Of a stretch of 64,000 bases of DNA, positions 47,124 to 57,555 are shown in pieces. Within the stretch, counting starts at the first letter, position 1, and the number at the start of each line of letters is the position of its first letter. The position numbers and the translations under genes were made by a program. Source of the DNA: Proales similis (taxonomy: Eukaryota > Rotifera > Eurotatoria > Ploima > Proalidae); the NCBI GenBank assembly GCA_019059635.1, contig JAGVRJ010000015.1, positions 682,001 to 746,000 on the forward strand, written 5' to 3'. The notes beneath the pieces are model-generated. The model was not told the origin of the DNA and did no database searches. It was given only the letters and a program-made list of their open reading frames with translations.

Positions 47124-48908
47124 TCAAATTTCGTCTTCGTCTTGATCCTCGCTGCTCTTGGCGCTGCTTTCGCTCTCCTCTTCTTCCTCGTCCTCTTCAT
47201 GACCGGCGTCCACTAACTGAAGAGGCTGGCCAGTTTCATGTTCAAAGAAGCGGCATTGGTCTCCTTTGCTTTTGTGCGGAAGCTCAAACAGCTCGTCGTA
47301 CTTTTCTGCATGCTGACACCAGAGGCCTTCGATGATGTCGGCGGCCACATAGTCGTTTATGTTGCTGGCGATTATGCGAATCATGAAAATTCCTTTTGAT
47401 GGCAGTCGATTAGGCTCGAGTTGGAAAGAGTTGAGTCGAGCGAGGCGGCCAGGCTGACGGACAAGCCAAAAGGCCTGAGATAGAGAAGCCAACAGACTTA
47501 CCGTCCGCCTCGAGGTATATGTCGAGGAAGTGATCGATTCGCTCCTTGTTGGTGCGCACGTTCACATCGATGAAGCTGACACGCTTGGCGATCCATGCGC
47601 GCGCTCGACGCGGCGCGCACTTCTCAAGCCATTGAACCGTGTCGACCAGATTCCAGAGGATGACCACAATGAACCAGAACCAGACGGCGGTGAACACCTG
47701 CTGGTTGAAAAGATTGATGGGCAGGGCGCACTGCACTGTGTACCGATGGCTTTGGTTCGGATGGCCGATCTCCCTGATGGCAAAGTCGCACAAGGTCGAG
47801 CCTTTTTCATTTAGCGTTTAGCAAGCGTGGGGCGACCAGCAGCAGTCAGAGCTACTCACGCGGAAAGTACTCGGAGTCGACCACGGTCCATTCGCCTTGC
47901 ACGATGAGCTTGCGCAAGAACTCGTAGCCAAAGTTCCAGTAGCTCTTGCCCAGCAGCAGGCTCACTATGTTTATCTGCAGCAGCGCGTTGCCCAGATAGA
48001 GCGCTTTGGTCACAAAATACAGAATGACTATGTAATTGCCCATGAAGCGGCCCAGGCACGGAATGCACACGTCCAGCGCCTTCCTGAACTTGCCCGGGCG
48101 CCTCTCGCTCTGGTAACGGCGGCTATCGTCCACATACTGGTCGATGTTTTTTATCAAATAGCCCATGTACTCGTGGCTGTTCTTGATCCTGCGCGACGAC
48201 TTGTAAGAGTGAGCCGCATCAATCTAAAAGCAACACATTCGTGCTCTCGTGTGAGCGCTGCGATCGAACATCTCTCTCTCTCTATGTGTGTGTTTACCAG
48301 GTCGTGGAGACTGAGGCCGGCGCGCAGTGAAAAAGTTCGCCAGAATATGTGCGGCAGGTAGAAGAACATCGCCTGGAACATGAGCACGAACGACACCCAC
48401 TGATAGTACTTTATTTCGCTCTTTTGCTTCTCCTGCGGATTGCGCGGTATGTGCTCGCCCAGGTCCCGGTAGTAGGTGTTTGTGACGAAGCTGAGCAACC
48501 AAAGAGAGTAAGTCGGATTCGGTCTAGGGGATGAGAAAGCCCTGTCACTGACCAAATGTTTTCCACGTAGTCCTCGAAGCTGCCTGAAAGAGTCAAAAGC
48601 AGATAAACGATTCGCCAGGCCCGTCAAACTAAAGAAGTGGACTTACCGGTGAAATGGGCCGGGCACCAGCAGCTGATTGTCTGTGGATGAGCGACAAAGC
48701 GATTGTGGAAAGCATGAGGCGAACAAGAGAGAGAGAGGGCAGAGCTGGGCCTTACCTCTGAGCCGAACTGGCGCGACTGAAGAATGACCGCGAAAAGAAT
48801 CAGAATGGCGGTCGTGTACCTGTAGTTGAGTCGGTCAGAGAAGCTGTCGTCTGTCTTGCTGGAGAAGAGCAAGCGCGGAACTTGCGTGACCAGAGCGAGC
48901 GTGTCCAT
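47124..48908 (-). CDS. Innexin (gap-junction channel protein)
   Basis: Four-pass membrane protein forming invertebrate gap junctions and hemichannels. Starting at the ATG at 48908 (MDTLALVTQVPRLLFSSKTD), about seven exons with introns of 50-110 bp can be chained. TM1 (YTTAILILFAVILQSRQFG) leads to extracellular loop 1 with cysteines in TISCWCPAHFTG and FEDYVENIC. YYQWVSFVLMFQAMFFYLPH is the innexin signature in TM2. TM3 is IVILYFVTKALYLGNALLQI. Loop 2 contains the diagnostic YTVQCALPINLFNQQVF. TM4 is AVWFWFIVVILWNLVDTV. The cytoplasmic tail is acidic with long Glu/Ser runs to the stop at 47124. Which innexin subfamily cannot be decided. Confidence 0.94.
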
Positions 48909-50084
48909 GTGAGTTTGTCTGAAGTCTGGAGCACAGTCGCAGTTGTGACACGATCTAAAGCAAACCGATCTAAACGCTGACTAGAGAGGGCACTCATCAA
49001 AAGTCGATCAGCTCGGCAAGTATCTCGGCCCTGCAACGAGCTTCAATCATCATCGTTGCTCGGTCTCATCGCATTATTACTTATAGGCGGCCACAGCGAA
49101 AACTGGCATATATTATTTATTTCGAGGCCCACTCGACGAATCTGTTGGGCACTCGAGTTGCGTGCGTTGAAAGCAGAGCAGGCAGAATGCAGTGGGCACT
49201 GGCTGCGTTGTTGTTGGCCAACCTGAGCTTTCAAGCGGCCGCAACAGGAATAAATTAGGCCAATAGAGAGAGAGAGAGCGAGCGAGCGCGTACGGCAAAT
49301 AATGATTTCAAAGCGACTTTGCATTGGCCTTTATAGAAGAATTCCGAATCTATTGAGGAGTCGGTCCGGCCGCTTGCTAGACTCGGCCGCTCGCTTCTCT
49401 CGGCCAATTATGATTGTTTTTCGTCACTATGGGTTCTGAATTAGCCAACGTCACGTAGAACCAGGCGAAAATCACAACCTCTGCTGGCTGCCATAAAAAG
49501 AGCTGCCCAGGCCGCGTACACAATCGCGCAGGTCTAGGAAAACTGAGGAAGCCGCAGCAGTTGTTGATTGTTGATGCAGAGAGATGAACCCGATCACCAA
49601 AGACGACGAATGACAAACAAAATTACGACGACGGTGATGAGTCGCAATGGAGCAAAGCGGACGACCTAGTTAGCGAACAATCGAGCCCTGTCTCTCTGCT
49701 CCGATCATAGACCATTTAGAGCGTTAATTGCCGACAACAGTGAAGCCCCATTCCTCCTAATAAACTACACGTGCAGAGGCAACCATCATTCGAACGAGAA
49801 ACAAACTCATGGGCACCTATGCTGCAGTCCGTTTCTCTAGTGCTCTCTAGTCGCTCTGGTTTAGATTTTTGTGTGAATTTCTCAAAACATATTAGAAATT
49901 AAGATGTTTTCGATCTCTCTTGACTCTAATGGCCAATCGATAATAACCCAAAAAGCCAATTAGAGCTTGTTTATGTGAGCCGAGTTGAAAATGCAATTCT
50001 GACGTCGAACCGATTCAAAATTGACCGAATGCTCTCTCGTTCGTATACACGAAAAGGCATTTTTAATTCAAATGACATAATAAT
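48909..50084. other. Intergenic between innexin and ENPP-A
   Basis: About 1.2 kb of shared upstream sequence for the divergent innexin and ENPP-A genes. No exon recognised. Confidence 0.5.
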
Positions 50085-51816
50085 ATGAAGATCTACAACG
50101 TCGTCGTCGTTCTGTTTTCAGCGCTATTGAATGCCAGTTGGGCAAATGGAGCAGGAGTGGCCGGACGGGCGAGCACAGTTGGCTCAGTGTCGCCTCCTCT
50201 TCTGCTTCTCGTCTCGTTCGACGGCTTCCGATGGGACTACTTGAACATGTACCCGAACGAGCTCGGCAACTTTACTCGACTGAAACAGGAAGGAGCGAGC
50301 TCGCTTTATGTTCGCAGCACATTTGTGTCGGCCAGCATTCCTAGCCACTGGACGATCGTCACCGGCCTGTACGAAGAGTCGCACGGCATCGTGCAGAACA
50401 GCATGTTCGACTCGAAGCTCAACGCCACGTTCAGCTTCGCGGCGCACAACGCCTCGTCCGACGCCGACTGGTTCGCGCAGAACAAGGCCACCGAGCCGAT
50501 CTGGGCCACCAACCAGAAGGCCGGCGACGGACGACGCAGCGCCGCCGAGTGGGTCGGCTCCAATGTGCAGTTCGCCGGCCAGGCCATCCACCACATCGCG
50601 TACAACCACTCGACGCCCTACTCGGAGCTGGTCGACGCCTTCGTGCGTCTCTTCACCGACGAGCACGAGCCGGTCAACTTCGGCGCGCTCTATTTCGACG
50701 AGCCTGGTAGACGCTTGCAATCTCTTGCACTTGCAATCGTTCTCAACGAGTCGTGTTAAGGCATTTCTGGTCACGTTTTCGGACCAGAATCATCCGACCT
50801 GGCAAAGAAGCTCGGCGAACTGGACACTGCTCTTGGGCGTTTAATAGGCGCGTTCAAAGAGGCCAACTTGTGGGACCGACTCAATCTGATCGTGACTTCT
50901 GGCACCGGCATGAGCAAAGTAGAGAGCGGCCAAGTTGTTTACTTGGACAACTTCATCGACTCGGACGCCTTTGAAGCGTTCGGCTCGCCGGCGTCTCTCA
51001 ACTTGTTCGTTAAAAATGGTTCGTTTCATCTTCTCTTTTCTTCTTGAACGCGTGTCTATCAGATTTGTTAGAGAGCCGCGTGCAAGAGTTGGCAGCCAGA
51101 CTGCAAAAAGCCGATCTGGGCGAAGTGTATGCTCGCCAACAGATCCCTGAAGAGCTTCACTACTCGAACAACCACCGTATCGGAGATATTTTGGTTGTAG
51201 CTCGACCGGGCCAGCTGGTGTTCAAACAGAATGCAACGCGCGACTTGAATCTCATCAGTAAGCTGCTTGAATAAACAAACTGTCGACGCGGTCGTGTTCA
51301 AAGCCTTTCACTCACTCAGACGGAATGAACGGCTACTCGAACAGCGAAGAGAGCATGCACGGCTTGTTTATGGCGAGAGGACCAGCGATCGGACGCAACT
51401 TATCGATCGAAAGTTTCGATTTGGTCGATCTCTATCCGCTTATGTGCAGAATACTCAAAGTAAAGGCGGCGGCCAACAACGGCTCGCTTGAGTTGGTCGG
51501 TCGCATGCTTATCGACTCGAACGAGCCAAGCGCGTCTAACGCAAGTAGGATATTTGACTGGCGATTACCGCTAGCCGACATCTGATTGACGATTTTCAAA
51601 GCCTTTGCTTTCATCTCGTTTGTGCCGGTGAGCTTGGCCATTCTGGCGGCCGGAGTTCTCTTCCTCATTCGATTCAACTCCGGCCGAGCGGCCGTCGACA
51701 ACTCTAGTGTGCAGAACGAGGGCTACTTTATGCTCACCAACTCTGAGAGCAACCTCGCCCAGATCGAAGACGAAAGAGAAGAAGAGGAGAACGAAAGCGA
51801 GCAGAGGGCCGGCTAA
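50085..51816 (+). CDS. ENPP-family protein lacking most catalytic residues (copy A)
   Basis: Type-I membrane member of the ectonucleotide pyrophosphatase/phosphodiesterase family. Exons as read: 50085-50706, about 50782-51018, 51063-51256, 51321-51546 and 51598-51816. It has a signal peptide (MKIYNVVVVLFSALLNASWA) and a C-terminal transmembrane helix (FISFVPVSLAILAAGVLFLI). The first metal ligand is kept (SFDGFRWDY). The nucleophile position reads SIPSHW instead of TFPNHW (Thr to Ser). The PDHTGH segment is missing (EPESSDLAKKL). SDHGM reads SGTGM, and the final DHGY reads MNGY. Most metal ligands are therefore gone, so it is predicted inactive, although the frame is open throughout and all introns have usable ends. 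Residues encoded by 50346-50704 are identical to the convergent copy B. Confidence 0.82.
50346..50704. repeat. Inverted near-identical segment, arm in ENPP-A
   Basis: This 359-bp segment matches the reverse complement of 52929-53287 with one mismatch that I could find (50540 against 53093, silent). It encodes the same residues in both genes. Flanking coding sequence is clearly diverged, and the arm ends two bases before the ENPP-A exon-1 donor. Confidence 0.92.
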
Positions 51817-52057
51817 AAAGGTCCAGTTCTCTTTCTTTCTAGCCCGGTTGTCTATTTTGGCTCACAGACAGAGTTCGATTAAGGAAATAAAATTTATTTA
51901 TTCATTAGCGAATAGGCGCACGCTCAATGTTCGAACAGAATCCCTAAAGTGAATGAAAACAAAAATAGAAAAAAAAAAAAACAGAAAATTTGCTGAAAAG
52001 ACGTAAACAGGAACAAGACAGATCGAAGTTTGCTTTCTCATGGATCTCAAATTGGTC

Positions 52058-53506
52058 TCATGGAATCTCAATTGTGGTGGGGCTGTTGTCGGCAAAGAGA
52101 CGATCGTCGTCCAGCTCTTCGTCAAAGTCATTGCGAGCGCCCTCCTCGCCAAGGACGCTATAGCCTTGCGACGAGGCGTCTCTTTTCGACGGCACACACA
52201 TGAAGATGGCCGCCGTGGCGACCAACACCATCGGAATGAGCGACAGTGAAACAAACGCCCAATTAATGCCTCCTTTGACCGACTCGAATATGACCATGTC
52301 GAGGACGCGCTCGAGCGAGCCGTTGTTCGCCGCCGGCTTTATGCCCAGAATGAAGCACATGAGCGGGTAGATGTCGACATTGTCGAAGCTGTCGATCTGA
52401 TAGCTCTGCTTGAACGCCGGCCCGTGCGCAATGAACAGCGGGTGCATGCTGCTCTGGTTGTTGAAATAGCCGTGGTCACCACCGACCACCGACCAGTCAA
52501 TGGGCTGATGCTGAAGAAACATGGCATGGCCGAGTTTGGCGACCAGCACGAGGTCGCCGATTCTCACGTTGTCCCTGTAATGGAAATCGTCCGGAACTTG
52601 CTCCTTTTTGAACACGTGCACTGTCTCGACCTTCTTCAGAGCCTCGTAGGTGGCCTCCAGTCGGCTCTGATTTCTCATGAACAAGTTGTAGACTGTCAGC
52701 GAGCCGAACGCGTGGAAATCATTTAGGTCCACGTAGTCTTCGATGAACACGGCGGTCTTGTTTGAAATGGCCTCCATGCCATGGTCAGATGTGATGATCA
52801 AGTTCATTTTGTCAAACAAATGGTGACTTTCAAGCTCTTGGATCAAGTAGCCCAGAGTGGCATCCACCTCGGCGAGTTTGGCTCTCATCTCAGGCGAATA
52901 GGGTCCGTGCTGGTGGCCTGTGTGGTCGGGCTCGTCGAAATAGAGCGCGCCGAAGTTGACCGGCTCGTGCTCGTCGGTGAAGAGACGCACGAAGGCGTCG
53001 ACCAGCTCCGAGTAGGGCGTCGAGTGGTTGTACGCGATGTGGTGGATGGCCTGGCCGGCGAACTGCACATTGGAGCCGACCCACTCGGCGGCACTGCGTC
53101 GTCCGTCGCCGGCCTTCTGGTTGGTGGCCCAGATCGGCTCGGTGGCCTTGTTCTGCGCGAACCAGTCGGCGTCGGACGAGGCGTTGTGCGCCGCGAAGCT
53201 GAACGTGGCGTTGAGCTTCGAGTCGAACATGCTGTTCTGCACGATGCCGTGCGACTCTTCGTACAGGCCGGTGACGATCGTCCAGTGATTCGGAAACGTG
53301 ACAGTGGCAAATGCGTTGCGCACGAATGTGGCATGCGAGCCGGCTTGCTTGAGCCTGGTAAAGTTGCCGAGCTCATTCGGGTACATGTCAAAGTAGTCCC
53401 ATCGGAAGCCGTCGAACGAGACAAGCAAAAGCAGCGGCTTCGACGAGTGAGAATGAGCCAGTGCCATTGGTAGCATCATGCAAAGCAGTGGCCACAGCGA
53501 GTGCAT
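52058..53506 (-). CDS. ENPP-family ecto-phosphodiesterase, intact active site (copy B)
   Basis: Predicted zinc-dependent ecto-nucleotide pyrophosphatase/phosphodiesterase, closest in layout to single-domain ENPP4/5-type proteins. It is one uninterrupted frame of 482 residues with a signal peptide (MHSLWPLLCMMLPMALAHSH), a catalytic domain, a C-terminal transmembrane helix (WAFVSLSLIPMVLVATAAIF) and an acidic cytoplasmic tail. All catalytic elements are visible: SFDGFRWDYF (metal Asp), VTFPNHWTIVTGLY (Thr nucleophile and Asn), FDEPDHTGHQHGPYS (Asp and His ligands), ITSDHGME (Asp and His) and GGDHGYFNNQ (His). No somatomedin-B or nuclease-like domain is present. It has no introns whereas copy A has four, and it points toward copy A. 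The two stops are 241 bp apart. The substrate is not predictable. Confidence 0.93.
   Translation of the reverse strand: MHSLWPLLCMMLPMALAHSHSSKPLLLLVSFDGFRWDYFDMYPNELGNFTRLKQAGSHATFVRNAFATVTFPNHWTIVTGLYEESHGIVQNSMFDSKLNATFSFAAHNASSDADWFAQNKATEPIWATNQKAGDGRRSAAEWVGSNVQFAGQAIHHIAYNHSTPYSELVDAFVRLFTDEHEPVNFGALYFDEPDHTGHQHGPYSPEMRAKLAEVDATLGYLIQELESHHLFDKMNLIITSDHGMEAISNKTAVFIEDYVDLNDFHAFGSLTVYNLFMRNQSRLEATYEALKKVETVHVFKKEQVPDDFHYRDNVRIGDLVLVAKLGHAMFLQHQPIDWSVVGGDHGYFNNQSSMHPLFIAHGPAFKQSYQIDSFDNVDIYPLMCFILGIKPAANNGSLERVLDMVIFESVKGGINWAFVSLSLIPMVLVATAAIFMCVPSKRDASSQGYSVLGEEGARNDFDEELDDDRLFADNSPTTIEIP
52929..53287. repeat. Inverted near-identical segment, arm in ENPP-B
   Basis: Partner of the arm at 50346-50704, in opposite orientation with about 2.2 kb between arms. 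It covers the region between the nucleophile and the PDHTGH metal site. Confidence 0.92.
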
Positions 53507-54009
53507 GTTCTATGATTCAATAAAATAAGTCAAGACGATAAAAGTGAGCTTCCAGTACATCGATTGATGAAAATTGAAAATGGCCGGGTCGTTTGAAATT
53601 ATGCACAAAATTTCGATTTCTATTCGAAATAGACACTCGTTGGCGTGAGGCTGTGACACGACACGTTCAGCCCCTGAGAGTCAGAGCGAGCCACAGGCCA
53701 CAAGCACAAGCCACAGGCACTCCGGCGACAAAGGCAAGAGCCGACCGATCGGCTCTACAAGTGCAGCCGCCTGATTATTATTTTTATTATTATTCTTAAG
53801 CGAAGCTCGTCAGTGTGTCTACCTCGGCGTGAAGCGAGTTCGTGCAATTTATGCAATAGCTCGCTTGAGCAGAGAGCTCATGTAAATAACTCACAAAATC
53901 GCAACTTGCCATTTGCACAAGCACACCGCCGCCGGCCGGCCGCCTCGTTCAATTCATTGCCCAGCCCGTGCCGAATCCCAAATGCAATTTTTTTTAATCT
54001 TTACTTCAC
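53507..54009. other. Intergenic, ENPP-B upstream
   Basis: About 500 bp upstream of ENPP-B and downstream of the KChIP-like gene. AT-rich, no exon seen. Confidence 0.5.
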
Positions 54010-54870
54010 TCAGGCGGAAAATGTCTTGTTCAAAAAAAGGCGCAGATTTTCGTCATTTGTGAACATTTGAAAGAACTGGTCGTAAGAAATGCTCGTTCTT
54101 TCCACGGTGAAGCCCAACCTCTGCGACAAATGTTTTAGACTCGAATCGGGTCAGTTGGGAGAAGAGTCGAAGTGAAAGCTACCTCGCATGCCTGGTCGAT
54201 GTGCTTTTGCCTGGCAGTGTCCGTAGTGGCGGGCACTACGTTCTGGCCCATTAGGTCGTACATCGAGTGAATCATGCTCTCCACCTCCTTGAAAAGTTCG
54301 ATCGCTTGTATTAGGTGGCCAGTTGAAGGCAAAGTGAAAAGAAAAATTGCTCACGTCGCGGCTAACGTTGCCGTCGTCGTTTATGTCGTAGAGGGCAAAG
54401 AGCCATCGGACACGATCGTCGAAAGAGCCATGGACCAGTTTGGACAGGACCATGAGAAACTCCTGAAAGTTGACGCTCGCTTTGGATCGCGCGCTGCCCG
54501 TGACTCTCAGCTCGTTAACGATCGCTTTGAACACATGTCTGGCCAGGAGTGAACAGTCACCGCACGAAAAGTACTGACTAAAGATTTCGGCCATGTCTGG
54601 CTCGGTCAGAATGCCGGACGGACATTTCTATGCAACATCGTCGTTTTTAGAGTCGAGCCGAGCGCAGAGAGAGACTTACGGTCTTGAAATCGCGGTAAAT
54701 TGAGCGTATTTCTTCTTTGCTAAATCGGCTGGCCTTTGTGAGCTGCTCAAGGTCCATCAACGGCGCCTTGTCCACCGGATGCTCTGATGGAGCGACCGGG
54801 TTTTGTTTGGCCGCGTTCTCTTTAATTCGTAATAGACAATTTGCATTCTTGAACGCCAGCTGGAGTCGGC
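54010..54870 (-). CDS. KChIP-like neuronal EF-hand protein, 5' end unresolved
   Basis: Member of the Kv-channel-interacting/recoverin-type EF-hand family. The conserved part starts in an exon near 54840-54680 (MDLEQLTKASRFSKEEIRSI, YRDFKT). It continues in one about 54630-54360 (KCPSGILTEPDMAEIFSQYF, ASVNFQEFLMVLSKLVHGSF, DDRVRWLFALYDINDDGNV), one about 54290-54182 (EVESMIHSMYDLMG, TDTARQKHIDQACE) and one about 54112-54010 (RLGFTVERTSISYDQFFQMF, LRLFLNKTFSA). These splice in phase and align without gaps to KChIP helices. Only the third EF-hand loop (DINDDGNVSRDE) is canonical. EF2 is interrupted by VNELRVTGSARSK, and EF4 reads GFTVERTSISYD without acidic ligands. The N-terminal exon(s) could not be fixed; a donor at 54876 suggests at least one more upstream. 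Confidence 0.78.
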
Positions 54871-56873
54871 TCACCTGCGTTTATTTCGCGAAGAACTCGG
54901 GTTATTCCGTAGCTGACGCGGCGTGTGAGCCGTTTGGCTCTGGTTCCGAAACTAGCGCCCGAATTCATCTGAGTCGATTGACCAATCCTGGGCCCGTAGA
55001 GATATGGGCTATGAGCTCTGGATCGTTTGCTTCCTCTAAAAGTTTATTCGATTTGGTAAATAGAAATAGAAGGATCGGTAAATAGAAATGCCAAGTTGAC
55101 TGGCAGAGAGCCAAAAGACCAGCAGAGAGTGACAAGAGAGACAATGAGAGCGAGCGAGTCAGAGAACAAGTGAGAATTAAGATCACGGAAATGATGAGTG
55201 AGGACGAGTTTAGATTGGATTGCTGCTACTCGGTGAGAGCTCAATTGGACGCGACCCATCACGCAACATTCTACTTCGGTTGACTTGAAGCACGATTTTA
55301 GGCGCTGTCATCATCTGTATGTTGGAGAGTGCGCGATCATTTCAGAGAAACAATAAAGGATAATTTCTGCGCACACGCTGCTCAAGATGACGACAAAGAC
55401 GAGCATGACAACAACAAATTGAAGCGTTTAATTGAAGCCAAATGGGCCTGAAAATGATTGAAGAGCACTCGAGCCCGTCAGTCAGTGAGCAAGTCAGTTG
55501 AGGCTTATTGAAAAAAAAAATGACAAGAATTGAGAAGAAGCAAACAATTGGAATGCAGAGAGCGATCCGTTCGAAATAGAAAAGAGAAACAAGCAGAGCG
55601 GAAGAGAAAGAGAATGCAACAGGAAATGCAACGAGATTCTTAATGACAGAGGCAGCCAGAGAGAGATTTGCCTTCGATGCATTTCCTGTTTGGCTCGTTG
55701 GCAATCGCCGAATGAATAGAATTCCTGTTTGATGCTGATTATTGAATGGCTGCGCTTATCATGGCCAATCGCTCTTTCGTCACAGTTCTATTTCTGGCTC
55801 GGTCTGAGATTCCGCAATGCGGCAGATTAGAACAGAAGCCCTGCATCGTGTCCCGCGCGCGATCATTATCCTTCGTCTTATTCATATTCACCAGTGTGCT
55901 TGCTGGCGCGCAACGTAATGGCGTTCGGCTACAATCGCAATTCACAAGGAATAGCCCTCGCGGCTAAATCCAACCGAATCAATCTTGTGCTAAATTAGAC
56001 TCGGAGTCTCTCTCTCTCTCTGAGGCCGAGCATATAAATGTAATAAGCTCGCAATGCAAATTGAATTCCATATCTGAGCGGATTCGGTTGCGCTTTTAGC
56101 TCGTAGCCTGTTCGCTACACGCCGAGTAGGTGGCGCTTCAGACCCTCGCCATCACATCAAGTCTTCATCGACCCTGCATCCCAGCGGGCACCTCTTAGCG
56201 CTCTGAATTGACAATCTAATTCGTCTCGCCCATGAATATTGATCCCTCTGATTGAAGCTAAATATAGAATTGAGAGCTAAGCGAAAAGTGAAATCCAGCC
56301 GGCAAAATAAGCAAAGAGGATTGAACGGGTTCTGTCACTGTGCAGTTTCTCTCTCTCTCTCGCTCTCTCACTGGCTCTCTGGTTCGGTAGGTCTCGCGCT
56401 TAAAGGATTAGCAACGGCCATAATTGAGCGAAATGAATGGAATCCCAATGAGGAAAGCGAACCGGGCCCTTTTTAGATCCAATTCAATGGCAGCCAATCT
56501 GTGTCGAGATGAGCGATGTATTTTGCAACTTGAATAGGTTAGTCTAATCAGCGATGCCAACCTAATCGCAATTGAGTGATTGATGAGCTTCTCAAGCGAT
56601 CGATAAGCGAATGACGTTCGACTGCCGCCCAGTTCCCAATCTCTATCACACATGTTTGAATATGCGATTTGAATTGACGCAGTCCAAGCGGCTCAGCCCC
56701 AGCCATGCCCGACTCTAAAATCCGCTCCTCTGAGCCATATTGCCTCATTGGCTCGAACAGACGGGTTTATTAGAACGCGAGATACGCAGAATTGGATTCA
56801 ATTAGGCTCACGCAGATGGCGGAGTGAATTGTTGCGGCTTATTTACATTTTTAAGGTGAAGGCAAACAAGCAA
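54871..56873. other. Intergenic, probably with the first exon(s) of the KChIP-like gene
   Basis: About 2 kb. The part next to 54876 probably contains the first coding exon of the KChIP-like gene (an open segment reads RAKRLTRRVSYGITRVLREI). The rest has GA/CT tracts and no recognised gene. Confidence 0.45.
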
Positions 56874-57227
56874 TTAAAAGTCAGAGACGCGTCCTTTTCG
56901 CTCCCAATCACCGAAACGGGTCGGCTCAGGTCCGCTAGGGCCACCGATCTCGCCTGTGCTCGGGTTCACGCCGCCCGGATGCTTTTTAAGGGGCTCTTTT
57001 TCGTTGTACGACTCGGGCGCCTCGTCGAACTCGTCATCAAATCGACCGATCGGCGTTCGGCCTCGCTTTGTCGTCTTCTTTTTCTTCTCGTTTGCTCCTT
57101 TGTCGCTTTCGCCCGAGTGATTAGCAGCCGCGCTAGTGCTTATCAAGGCGTCCCGCTGAATTGACGGTAATGACAACGCATGCCGAATGAGGCGAGCCAG
57201 TGAAATCCTTGTGCCAATTGCATTCAT
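56874..57227 (-). CDS. SDHAF4: Succinate dehydrogenase assembly factor 4
   Basis: Small mitochondrial chaperone that binds the FAD-containing SDHA subunit before complex II assembly. The single exon encodes 117 residues. The N-terminus ([20 protein letters not shown]) is a typical import presequence rich in Arg, Ser and Leu. A Lys-rich linker follows. The C-terminal half is diagnostic: [32 protein letters not shown], then [20 protein letters not shown] and DF at the stop. This matches the conserved SDHAF4 ending (GPEPTRYGDWERKG...DF) of animals and fungi. Human SDHAF4 is 108 residues. The protein is short and compositionally biased at its start, so it would be easy to miss. Confidence 0.95.
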   Translation of the reverse strand: MNAIGTRISLARLIRHALSLPSIQRDALISTSAAANHSGESDKGANEKKKKTTKRGRTPIGRFDDEFDEAPESYNEKEPLKKHPGGVNPSTGEIGGPSGPEPTRFGDWERKGRVSDF

Positions 57228-57555
57228 CTGTCAAGTCTAGGTCTGTTTGCACGATCTCTTTGCCAATCAAATAGTCTTTCCCAATTATTTAACCAAATCT
57301 GTTATGTAAGCGATTGAAATATAGGCGCTCAGTTGTGCTTGCTTTCAGTATTTATTCAGAGGCCACCGCTCAAGCCAAGAACGTGACAGAACAAAATAAT
57401 CTTTAGCTGAGCCCTCCCCGCTCCCTAAAAATGAAAGAGGCCTAATTCGGCGTTGGATGGGTTAAATGGTTGGAATGCTGGCTCTTCAGGGATCGGAATC
57501 TACTTTTGGCTCTTCTCGGTTCATTTGATCGGTGAAGACTCGAATTAAATTGGAC
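57228..57555. other. Intergenic
   Basis: About 330 bp of AT-rich sequence between SDHAF4 and the 3' end of the two-pass membrane protein. Nothing recognised. Confidence 0.5.
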
